A DNA stretch of 64,000 nucleotides, taken from positions 1 to 64,000 of the forward strand of contig NZ_LMBX01000021.1 of NCBI RefSeq assembly GCF_001439605.1, written 5' to 3'. The position numbers and the translations under genes are program-made. Positions 45,335 through 52,901 of this stretch are shown here, piece after piece; positions within the stretch are counted from its first letter, which is position 1; each line of letters starts with the position of its first letter. This DNA is from Cytobacillus praedii (GTDB taxonomy: Bacteria; Bacillota; Bacilli; Bacillales; Cytobacillaceae). The notes below the pieces were generated by a model that did not search any database, was not told the DNA's origin, and saw only the letters and a program-made list of their open reading frames with translations.

Positions 45335-45335
45335 C

Positions 45336-45368
45336 AAAGCCCCTCTCAAAAGAAGGGCTTTTTTTTAT
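45336..45368. terminator. Bidirectional terminator between cassette and lysis module
   Basis: AAGCCC (45337-45342) and GGGCTT (45355-45360) pair, with an inner TCT/AGA step and T8 following on the plus strand. It separates the lipoprotein and amidase genes, which end facing each other. Confidence 0.85.
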
Positions 45369-46054
45369 TTCATCATCTTTTCTAAATCCTCAACCCTTTC
45401 GGTCAATGCCTTAACCTGTTTAGCATATGGAATCTGTGCATTCCAAACATAATATTGATTCACTACTCGAAATGGATCATTTCCATCTGTAATTCCAAGA
45501 CTTATCGCTTCTTGCCTAACAGCTTCTTGAACATCAGATAATTTTTGTTCCACATTAACCACATCCTTTTTATTTAATTCAGCCTTAATAGCATCTAAAA
45601 ACGATTGCCATCTACCTTCATCTAAAATTCGATGTGGACAATATTTACCCGACCAATCTTGATGCTTTTTAACTCGGTCAATTCCCCAGCTGCGCTCTTT
45701 TAACAACTGGGCAATAAACTGTATTGCTAATCCTTCAGCTTGATAGTATTTCGTACCGCCTGACTTGCTGTAACAAATTTCTACACCTATTGATTTATGA
45801 TTACCTGAGCCTTTTCCATCACCACAATGCCATGCAATACGATCTACCGGAATCCCTTGAACAACCTCTTTATCATCTACCGCGAAGTGAAATGATACTT
45901 GATTTGTATTATTAATCATGTATTGCACTTCATTATTTGCGCTCGCATCATTGTAAGTATTATGGACAGTAATGTATTCAGCTGCCATAATATTTGGACA
46001 CTTGATTTTATGATTTTTAGATTGAACAAGCATTTTTCGAACAGGTATAGTCAC
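45365..46054 (-). CDS. N-acetylmuramoyl-L-alanine amidase (phage endolysin)
   Basis: This 229-residue enzyme has an Amidase_2/PGRP domain (about 1-165) with zinc ligands in ITVHNTY (H31), AWHCGDG, and KHQDWSGKYCPHRI. It cuts the amide bond between MurNAc and L-Ala. The C-terminal part (170-229) is coiled-coil or binding-like (VEQKLSDVQEAVRQEAISLG, IPYAKQVKALTERVEDLEKM). The start is a GTG overlapping the holin stop (GTGA). No signal peptide is seen, so release needs the holins. Confidence 0.95.
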   Translation of the reverse strand: MTIPVRKMLVQSKNHKIKCPNIMAAEYITVHNTYNDASANNEVQYMINNTNQVSFHFAVDDKEVVQGIPVDRIAWHCGDGKGSGNHKSIGVEICYSKSGGTKYYQAEGLAIQFIAQLLKERSWGIDRVKKHQDWSGKYCPHRILDEGRWQSFLDAIKAELNKKDVVNVEQKLSDVQEAVRQEAISLGITDGNDPFRVVNQYYVWNAQIPYAKQVKALTERVEDLEKMMK

Positions 46055-46251
46055 TCTTGATCACCCTTATCTTTAAACCATTTTCCATCCTTTGGATTGC
46101 TCACAATTCCTAAATAAATCAATATCGCAATAATAAGGGTTACGTATGTTTCCCATCGAGTAGGATCAATCGAGAAACCTAAATCCTCAAGGATCATATA
46201 AAAAAGGGCTGCAATAGCAACCCACAGCCCGTAGTTCTTTAATTTATTCAT
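46051..46251 (-). CDS. Phage holin (phi-LC3-like)
   Basis: This 66-residue protein has two predicted membrane helices (about 4-22 and 36-50) and ends in a charged, hydrophilic tail (SNPKDGKWFKDKGDQE). The pattern LWVAIAALFYMILEDLG followed by YVTLIIAILIYLGIVSNPKDG matches phi-LC3/holin_1-type holins. Its ATG overlaps the stop of the preceding gene (ATGA), and the amidase overlaps its own stop. Confidence 0.9.
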   Translation of the reverse strand: MNKLKNYGLWVAIAALFYMILEDLGFSIDPTRWETYVTLIIAILIYLGIVSNPKDGKWFKDKGDQE

Positions 46252-46448
46252 TCTCTATTACCTCCATCAAAAATTCTTGTTTCGATTTTAGTTAATCGTT
46301 CTTTCACATCTTCAGATAATGTTTGTATAACTGATAAATACCTACCCTCACGCTGGTCGTTCTTCCACAACACCCAAACCAATAATGCGATAAATAACGC
46401 AAAGGGGAGCCCGTACAAACTAGCTGCTTCTTTAAACATTTCCCACAT
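46248..46448 (-). CDS. BhlA/UviB-like holin
   Basis: The protein (66 residues from the ATG at 46448, with GGGAGG upstream) has one N-terminal helix (YGLPFALFIALLVWVLW). A basic and acidic stretch (KNDQREGRYLSVIQTLSEDV KERLTKIETRI) follows. This is the layout of the BhlA/UviB family, holin-like proteins of Bacillus phages and bacteriocin loci. It heads the lysis unit of two holin-like proteins and amidase, each overlapping by 4 bp. Confidence 0.82.
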   Translation of the reverse strand: MWEMFKEAASLYGLPFALFIALLVWVLWKNDQREGRYLSVIQTLSEDVKERLTKIETRIFDGGNRE

Positions 46449-46463
46449 TTTCATTCCCTCCCA

Positions 46464-46496
46464 AAATTAAAAGAGGACTGAATATCAGCCCTCTTG
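46464..46496 (-). terminator. Terminator before the lysis genes
   Basis: On the minus strand AAGAGG-n-CTGA pairs with TCAG-n-CCTCTT around a 3-nt loop and is followed by TTTAATTTT. It overlaps the end of the 64-residue membrane gene, and lowers read-through from the virion genes into lysis. Confidence 0.75.
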
Positions 46497-46679
46497 ATTA
46501 TTACTAGCATATTTATCTTCTTTGTGAGGTAACAACACACCCATAAGAAGTCCTCCGATTATTAATAAAGCGATTACTCCCCATAACCAAAAAGGTTTAT
46601 CAGGAATAATTGTAAATAGCACACCGCCTATGATAATCAAGTAGGCAGCAATCCAGTGATACCACGCCAATGTAATCAC
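46485..46679 (-). CDS. Two-helix small membrane protein
   Basis: This 64-residue protein has two helices (WIAAYLIIIGGVLFTII and FWLWGVIALLIIGGLLMGVLL) and a short charged tail. A GTG start overlaps the stop of the 1404-residue gene (GTGA). It could be a third lysis factor or a virion-associated membrane protein; no family was recognised. Confidence 0.65.
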   Translation of the reverse strand: MITLAWYHWIAAYLIIIGGVLFTIIPDKPFWLWGVIALLIIGGLLMGVLLPHKEDKYASNNQEG

Positions 46680-49600
46680 TCCACGTTATTTAGTCGTTGC
46701 ATAATTTGACGAGCAATATCATTTCTTATTTTGTTTAGATCATCAACTGCTCGCTTCTTTTCATCACCTGATAAATCCGGTGAGTTTTCTACTGCTCTTA
46801 TTTCCTTGTTAATTTCAGCGATGTCTTTCGTTACCTCATTGACAAACTTATAAAGATCTTCTTTCTGATATTCCTGTTCATTTTGCTTAGCAGAACCACG
46901 TTGTTTAGAAAGTGTATCTTTTAATTTGTAAAGCTTGTCAATCGATTCACCTGTTGAAGATTGATTCACTAAGAAAGCTTTTGTTAAAGGTGATTGGTCA
47001 ATGCTTTTCGTCGGCTTCTCCGGCCGGTCAGCATTTGAAACATTATTTACAAGCCAATCTATTGCACTTGTACCATATGTTCCTAGACCACCTGTAAAGC
47101 CTTGAATAGTGTTATCAATCACCCTAGGGGAACCAAAGTTTCTAAATGCTCCTTGGCCATTAGTGACTTTATTTACTTGGTTTCCTATGAATCTTGCTGT
47201 CTGAGTTGTATTGATATCATATTGGTCAGGAAATTCCATGCTTTGTTCACGTTGCGGAATAATTGGACCTTGTTTAAAGAATGAATAATTCGCCATCCCT
47301 TCAACGATTGGTGCAACTCCAGTTAACATCGTTGGTACTGCAGCTGTCGAGAATCCTTGCTTGATCCAATCATCAAATGCTTTCTTGTCATGCTTAAAAG
47401 CAAAGTCTGCAGCGCGTTCGAAAGTGTTAGAAAAAGCAAATGCTAAATCAAAAGGCTTGGGAATACGTGCAATTTGGTTTGTACCTGGAATAGGCACAAG
47501 GTAAAAAGTATCTTTCAGCCATTGTGGTGCATCATCAAGAATTTCTTTCTGCTTATCATTAGCTAGCTTGTGTTGAGCAACGATTGCACCAATTGTCGGA
47601 ATTGTAACTGAAGCAATTGATTTACCAATGACTTGAGCTTTGTTTTCTTTAAACGCTCTCCATAACTTACTCTTACCTTGAATGTTCGCATTAAGAAATG
47701 CTACAACTTTATTTGCTTCTCTAATACTAACCCCAGCACGACCAAAGTCCATTATATCCCTTGCTCGATATGCTGCTTCTTGTGGAGTAACTCCTTTTCT
47801 TAAAGCAGCACGGAATTCACCAACTTTTGTTGCTGATTCACTCGTATCCGCAATGGTACGTAGAACACCGATAGGATTAGCCAACTTCTTCATTAATGAT
47901 GTATAAGATTTGGGGTCCAAGATATCTACATAGTTAGAATTCACTTCTTTTAGAGCCTTTTGAAGGGTCTTCTTATGCAGTTCTCTATCCATTGAAATAA
48001 TATTACCATATCCACCGTTTTCTTTTACCCATTGTTTGTACAAATCGCCAGAAGTTTTAAATTCTTTATTACCTATTTTTATTGTTCTACCCTTCCAAAT
48101 AGACTGCCATAGACCAACAGGGAAATCAGTAATAGGATTAAATCCCGAATTTGACACGATAAATGCATGTGGTACATCACGCAATGGGTTACGCAAACTA
48201 AATTCAGGCGTCAGGGTTGCTCCGGCCCGAAGTAAAGAAGCTGGCTTTTGAAGTATCTTTATTAATGTATTCGTAGATTCTTTGTCTAAGTTCATTAATG
48301 TTCGATACACATCTGGCGGCACCTCATATTTTACTTTCTTTCCATTATCCAAAAGGCTGATTACATTTAATCGGCTTGCATCTTCATTATCTGCCAACTG
48401 ACGTATAAAGTTACCTTCTACATCTTTTTCAGCTAACTTTCCAACTTGTGCGGCCACTTTATTTTTCTCAACCGCATTCACTGCCTTGAAGATATTTTTA
48501 ACCATGCTTTCCATCGGATCGATTACATCACGGCTTGAACCTTCCAACTTTTTAATTGGATTTGCTGCATTGGTCATAGCCTTATTAATTCCACTGGCGA
48601 ATTCAATTTTATCATCATCAAATGAACGGAAGAGTGACATGTAATTAGGCCATTTTTCTTTCATGGCAGCCACTTGCTCACCACTAAGAATAGGTTTATC
48701 CCCTGTTGAAAGCATATCAAGAACATGATTATTAACTCCTAATAGCTTCTGCCTCATTGCTTCCATCTGTTCAGAACCTAATTTGCTAATAACATCGTCA
48801 ATTTCAGCAGTCGTGAAGCCTGAGTTAATCCCTTTCGAGTTAACATCTTTCGCATGGACCGCAAGGGCATAGTCGCGTAAATCTTTATAATTGATTTTAC
48901 TTTTCTGTAAATCTCGGAAGATAGGACTTAATTGCTCCTGGACAATCATATGAGCCTTTTCAGGACTTCCCTTAAATAGCCTTGATTGTTTATATAAACT
49001 ATTCTCTGCGCTTCCGACTTTTCCTGCTATTTGCTTTTCAATGGCTTCTAATGGTGCAACATCGTCGATAAATTGTGTACGTAAACCTTTAAAGATGCTG
49101 TCTTTTTTCTGAGGTGTGTCATTTATTTTCATTCTAAAGGAATTCGCATTACCTTGTGCTTGTGCTTGAGTATCTAATAGTGTTTCACTTACACGATTCA
49201 ATGGTGGCTCAGACGCATTTACACCTGATTCAATAGGTTCGAAATCCCTTCCAGGACGCAAAGGTTGCTGGGTTGGTTGGGAACTTTGTATTTCACTCAA
49301 CCTTGCTAAAGATGGTTGTTGAGTAGGTTCAGGAGTCCGCAATTCACTCAACCTAGACAATGAAGGTTGTTCAATCGTTGCAGCAACAGCATCTTCAACC
49401 ATTCTCATTAGTTCCGCATTTTCTAGAAGATCAGTATCTCGAACAGTATTATTGTAACCCTCTGGATTATTAGTGGTTTGTCTTGAACGATTTGCAGTGG
49501 GAATGTTATCGACTGGAAGCATTTCACCTTTAGGGCGCGCTAGAACTGATAAACGATTATACAATTCGCTTGATACCCTTGAATTGGCTGGATTACTAAT

Positions 49601-50890
49601 TGGTAAGCTATTTGCTGCAGAATTACTTGGTGCCTGATTACCATTTGGCAAACTATTTATTACTGATTCTCTAGGTGCTCCTGAGAATGTCGGTACATCC
49701 CCTTTAGCAAAGGGTGCCAAGCTAGTTTGAACAGCTTTACTTATTCCTTTCCCTAAACCATATAACGCAGGGTCAGCGATTGCACCTAGTCCTGCACCTA
49801 AAAATACATGTTTTAGATTATCTGTGTAGTTGGTATCTTGTGGGTTTAGAGCTTCACGAACACCTACTTCGCCCCCACCAATTATTCCACCAGCAATTGC
49901 ACCTTCTTGAGCTAATTGCTTAAGTTTATCTAAACCTTTTGAACCTGGCTTTAATCCTAAACCAGCTCCACGGATTGCTTTATAAGTTCCCATACCAGGA
50001 ACAAGATAACCCAATGCATCATACCCAAAGTCAGTTATCTTTCCTGCTAATGATCTATCTTCATTTGTAAACTGTGCTGCCCGTTGGCCATCGTTTGTTT
50101 TCTTATAAACTTGGTCAAGTGTACCTAAGGTTGCTGTGTTAGCAAGCCTTGTAAGCCCTCTCGTTGATTCTTTGGTAAATTTACTTCTATCCGTACTCAC
50201 CGCATCATCTACGTTGTTTTTAAAGGCTTCTGTAAAGCTAACATCATCAAATGGATTAATCGCTTGACCAAAGTTTTTTAACGGAGTCATGATGTCATTT
50301 AATAACGATCCATTGTTTTTATCCTTCTTGCTCTTGTTATCACTGTTTTTTTTTAAGAGACTCAAGTCACCTTTTTTTTGCTCGTTCTTTTTGGGAGTAG
50401 GATCTTCAAGGTTATATTTTTTATAAACATTATTTTTTTCTGCTTTGACATCCTTTGTCAATTGCTTTGTATATTCCTTAAATTCTCTTTCGGAACGGAA
50501 TTGCCCATTCGAAGAAGCGTTATACATAGCGTTGATATAATCACTAACAGTAAATCCTTGCTCTTTAATTTGCGCTTGTAACATAGGATCATTACGAATG
50601 TTCTCAGCATTCCTATTAGCTCCTTGTTCACGAAGTGCCGCATTGTTTTCAGGCTCTTTCCAATAAGCAAGAGCGTCTTCGTAGGTCATCTTGGAAGCTT
50701 TCTTTTCTGCTTCCTTCTGAGCCTTCTGGTATTCCTTTAAACGCTGATTATATTCGTCTTTAGAAATATCAACCTGAGCCTTGGTTGCTCCAATATTTCG
50801 CGCATTAGAAAGACCGGCATCATATGAGCCGGCCCCGAAACGTGATTCAAATATTTTTTTGTATTTACTTGAGTCGAAATTAGAAGGCAT
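46676..50890 (-). CDS. 1404-residue phage polyvalent/ejection protein (LPD38-like)
   Basis: This is the largest gene of the prophage. The N-terminal 200 residues are charged and helical (YNQRLKEYQKAQKEAEKKAS). A Gly/Ala-rich segment (about 270-400) follows, then a low-complexity Ser, Asn, Gln and Pro-rich linker with two near copies of QPSLxRLSExxxxxPTQQ (about 500-540). The C-terminal half has SLRNPLRDVPHAFIVS and YRARDIMDFGRAG segments like the large polyvalent-protein domain LPD38 of podovirus-type phages; this is a memory-based match. Position between M23 virion protein and lysis genes suggests an ejection protein that enters the host with DNA. Confidence 0.65.
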   Translation of the reverse strand: MPSNFDSSKYKKIFESRFGAGSYDAGLSNARNIGATKAQVDISKDEYNQRLKEYQKAQKEAEKKASKMTYEDALAYWKEPENNAALREQGANRNAENIRNDPMLQAQIKEQGFTVSDYINAMYNASSNGQFRSEREFKEYTKQLTKDVKAEKNNVYKKYNLEDPTPKKNEQKKGDLSLLKKNSDNKSKKDKNNGSLLNDIMTPLKNFGQAINPFDDVSFTEAFKNNVDDAVSTDRSKFTKESTRGLTRLANTATLGTLDQVYKKTNDGQRAAQFTNEDRSLAGKITDFGYDALGYLVPGMGTYKAIRGAGLGLKPGSKGLDKLKQLAQEGAIAGGIIGGGEVGVREALNPQDTNYTDNLKHVFLGAGLGAIADPALYGLGKGISKAVQTSLAPFAKGDVPTFSGAPRESVINSLPNGNQAPSNSAANSLPISNPANSRVSSELYNRLSVLARPKGEMLPVDNIPTANRSRQTTNNPEGYNNTVRDTDLLENAELMRMVEDAVAATIEQPSLSRLSELRTPEPTQQPSLARLSEIQSSQPTQQPLRPGRDFEPIESGVNASEPPLNRVSETLLDTQAQAQGNANSFRMKINDTPQKKDSIFKGLRTQFIDDVAPLEAIEKQIAGKVGSAENSLYKQSRLFKGSPEKAHMIVQEQLSPIFRDLQKSKINYKDLRDYALAVHAKDVNSKGINSGFTTAEIDDVISKLGSEQMEAMRQKLLGVNNHVLDMLSTGDKPILSGEQVAAMKEKWPNYMSLFRSFDDDKIEFASGINKAMTNAANPIKKLEGSSRDVIDPMESMVKNIFKAVNAVEKNKVAAQVGKLAEKDVEGNFIRQLADNEDASRLNVISLLDNGKKVKYEVPPDVYRTLMNLDKESTNTLIKILQKPASLLRAGATLTPEFSLRNPLRDVPHAFIVSNSGFNPITDFPVGLWQSIWKGRTIKIGNKEFKTSGDLYKQWVKENGGYGNIISMDRELHKKTLQKALKEVNSNYVDILDPKSYTSLMKKLANPIGVLRTIADTSESATKVGEFRAALRKGVTPQEAAYRARDIMDFGRAGVSIREANKVVAFLNANIQGKSKLWRAFKENKAQVIGKSIASVTIPTIGAIVAQHKLANDKQKEILDDAPQWLKDTFYLVPIPGTNQIARIPKPFDLAFAFSNTFERAADFAFKHDKKAFDDWIKQGFSTAAVPTMLTGVAPIVEGMANYSFFKQGPIIPQREQSMEFPDQYDINTTQTARFIGNQVNKVTNGQGAFRNFGSPRVIDNTIQGFTGGLGTYGTSAIDWLVNNVSNADRPEKPTKSIDQSPLTKAFLVNQSSTGESIDKLYKLKDTLSKQRGSAKQNEQEYQKEDLYKFVNEVTKDIAEINKEIRAVENSPDLSGDEKKRAVDDLNKIRNDIARQIMQRLNNVE

Positions 50891-50902
50891 GTCGCACCTC
50901 TC

Positions 50903-52387
50903 TTATTTTAAATATGGCGATGGGTCCATTACGACACCTTTAGCATTAGTTAATTCATAATGTAAATGCGGACCTGTTGAACGTCCAGTATTCCCCGATT
51001 TTCCAACAAGAGTTCCTCTTGAAACGTTCTGGCCAACTTTTACCCCAATGCTGTCAAGATGGGCATAACGGTGTAAAAGACCATTCGCATCTTGAATCAC
51101 AATTGTATTCCCATAACTTGAGCTACCAGATGTGGATACAACCTTTCCACTAACAGTAGAAGAAACGGGAGTACCTTTAGGAACTGCAATATCCATTCCT
51201 CTATGGTTTGAGTTTTTCTGCCCAGTAACAGGATGTGTTCTAGTACCAGGACGTGAAGTAATCTTGTAGTCTTTTAAGTTGGGTATCCAACCATCTCCTT
51301 TCACCTCTGTATTAAAATTTGCGTTGTTATAGTAATCAATCATGGCTTGATTCATTGATTGATCAAGATTACCCTTATACTCCATTTCATACATTCTCCA
51401 AGCTTGTTCTTCTCCATATTGAGCCTTAGCCCATTCAAGTTGAGCTTTTTCAGAAGCAGACATATTTTCATAAGCATATTTCCGCCATGCTCGAGCATCC
51501 TTTTGCTCAGATTCCCACTCAGCATCCCGACGTTGGTCACGCTGTTTTTGATAGTTAAAGTTACGATCATTAATTGCCCTCTGATAATCAGATTCCTGAT
51601 TATATCTTTGGTCACCTATTAAATCCCTTGATCTACCATAATCAAAATCACGTTGATTAGTGTATTTACCCCAATCAAACTGTTCACGGTTGAGATTAAG
51701 TCCTTCAATGCCCAAATATTCACTAAGCGCTTGTCCTCTTTCTTGCAATGCCAAGTTTTGGTCAAATTCCATCATACGTTGAGCCATCTCTGCAGTCTTT
51801 GCAGCACGTTGAGCATCAAGATCAGATATATTCGATTGAGCAGCAATACCAATCTTATTCATTTGGTCTGCAGCAAGACCTGAATGAGCCAATCCTCGAG
51901 CACTCGCAACCTCAGAAGCATTCAATTCGTTTTGGTACCGTGTTTTACGAACATTATCAAGAGCACGCTCATAAAGAGGATCAAGTTGTTGCTTAGCGCG
52001 GTCTGCTGCTTCACCATAGGTTAAGGCATTTCTCTGATTAGGTGTGAAAGAACCTCTACTACCTCCGCCGCCTGTATAGGTTACTTCTGGCTTAGCATAC
52101 TCTTCATTCACCTTGCCTTGTATCGTTTTTTCTCTTTCAGATTGGCTCATATTATTTCGCTGTTCAGTTGTCCAATTGTAATATTTCATTAGATCATCAT
52201 ACTTAGGATCATAATTACCAATATGGTCGAAGTTGCCTGTTTGTTTATAAATATAGGCATTCCTTAGATCATCAGTTGTTGACATCTTCCTGTTATTTGG
52301 ATCATCGTACCATCCGTTGATAATTTTATTCTTTTCATATTCGTGTCCAACTGTTAACCCCGCCTGTTTTTCAGGTGATATTGCCAT
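50903..52387 (-). CDS. Virion-associated peptidoglycan hydrolase with M23 domain
   Basis: The first about 370 residues are hydrophilic, rich in Gln, Arg, Asp and Tyr, with coiled-coil-like Y-N-x-Q-R-D repeats (YTNQRDFDYGRSRDLIGDQRY, RNFNYQKQRDQRRDAEW). From residue 379 an M23 peptidase domain follows: HRGMDIA (H395, D399), YAHLD (H443) and HLHYE (H474, H476). It cuts peptide crosslinks, and in phages such proteins open the wall during DNA entry. It lies beside the 1404-residue ejection candidate. AGGAG precedes the ATG. Confidence 0.85.
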   Translation of the reverse strand: MAISPEKQAGLTVGHEYEKNKIINGWYDDPNNRKMSTTDDLRNAYIYKQTGNFDHIGNYDPKYDDLMKYYNWTTEQRNNMSQSEREKTIQGKVNEEYAKPEVTYTGGGGSRGSFTPNQRNALTYGEAADRAKQQLDPLYERALDNVRKTRYQNELNASEVASARGLAHSGLAADQMNKIGIAAQSNISDLDAQRAAKTAEMAQRMMEFDQNLALQERGQALSEYLGIEGLNLNREQFDWGKYTNQRDFDYGRSRDLIGDQRYNQESDYQRAINDRNFNYQKQRDQRRDAEWESEQKDARAWRKYAYENMSASEKAQLEWAKAQYGEEQAWRMYEMEYKGNLDQSMNQAMIDYYNNANFNTEVKGDGWIPNLKDYKITSRPGTRTHPVTGQKNSNHRGMDIAVPKGTPVSSTVSGKVVSTSGSSSYGNTIVIQDANGLLHRYAHLDSIGVKVGQNVSRGTLVGKSGNTGRSTGPHLHYELTNAKGVVMDPSPYLK

Positions 52388-52425
52388 TTAATCAACTCCT
52401 TCAGGCATAAAAAATAACGCCTACA

Positions 52426-52581
52426 TTAAGCAGCGTTTAACGATGTAGCTAATTCTGTATATTGTTCTTGGGTTATGCGATCTCCAAGTAGGAAAATATC
52501 TAACTTTTGTTGCATATCTTCCTTTGTCACATAGGATTTTCTCTCAATAACAGATTTACACCCAATATAAGTTAAATTCAT
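52426..52581 (-). CDS. Small XkdX-like phage protein
   Basis: This short gene encodes 51 residues (MNLTYIGCKSVIERKSYVTK..., ending LATSLNAA). GGAGG lies eight bases before the ATG at 52581. The pattern of a glycine-cysteine start, a helical middle with EDMQQKLDIFLLGDRITQEQ, and the gene's place after a tail-fibre gene resembles the XkdX family of Bacillus phages. Function unknown. A small hairpin with a T-run (52416-52437) follows. Confidence 0.65.
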   Translation of the reverse strand: MNLTYIGCKSVIERKSYVTKEDMQQKLDIFLLGDRITQEQYTELATSLNAA

Positions 52582-52598
52582 TTTTCATTCCTCCAATT

Positions 52599-52901
52599 TT
52601 AAATGATCCCTAGTTCAAGAGCAGTCACACGGTAATCAACATTTACAACATAATCCATGAGTATTTCTGTTTCAGTTGGTGGTTGTGGTTCAGGTTCTGG
52701 AATAGGGGGTGCTTTAGTTTCTATTGCCACTACTACTTCATCCACTTTTTCTAACTTAAAGTGAGCGTATGGAACGTCTATAAATCCATAATCTTCTATG
52801 TTTCCTCCTACGTTTAGCTCAAAATCCCTTTCAGGTTCTATTCCTTCAGGAACCGTGGAAACAATTTGTAAATCAGATTTACGATAAATTTTAATACTCA
52901 T
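52599..52901 (-). CDS. Unknown phage protein after the fibre gene
   Basis: This protein of about 100 residues starts at the ATG at 52901, ten bases after GGAGG. Its first half is beta-rich (SIKIYRKSDLQIVSTVPEGI). A Pro/Glu-rich stretch follows (PPIPEPEPQPPTETEILMD), with an apolar end (VTALELGII). No family was recognised. Its place immediately after a fibre gene, with a 4-bp overlap, suggests a fibre-associated or receptor-binding accessory. The polyproline linker is unusual. Confidence 0.65.
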   Translation of the reverse strand: MSIKIYRKSDLQIVSTVPEGIEPERDFELNVGGNIEDYGFIDVPYAHFKLEKVDEVVVAIETKAPPIPEPEPQPPTETEILMDYVVNVDYRVTALELGII

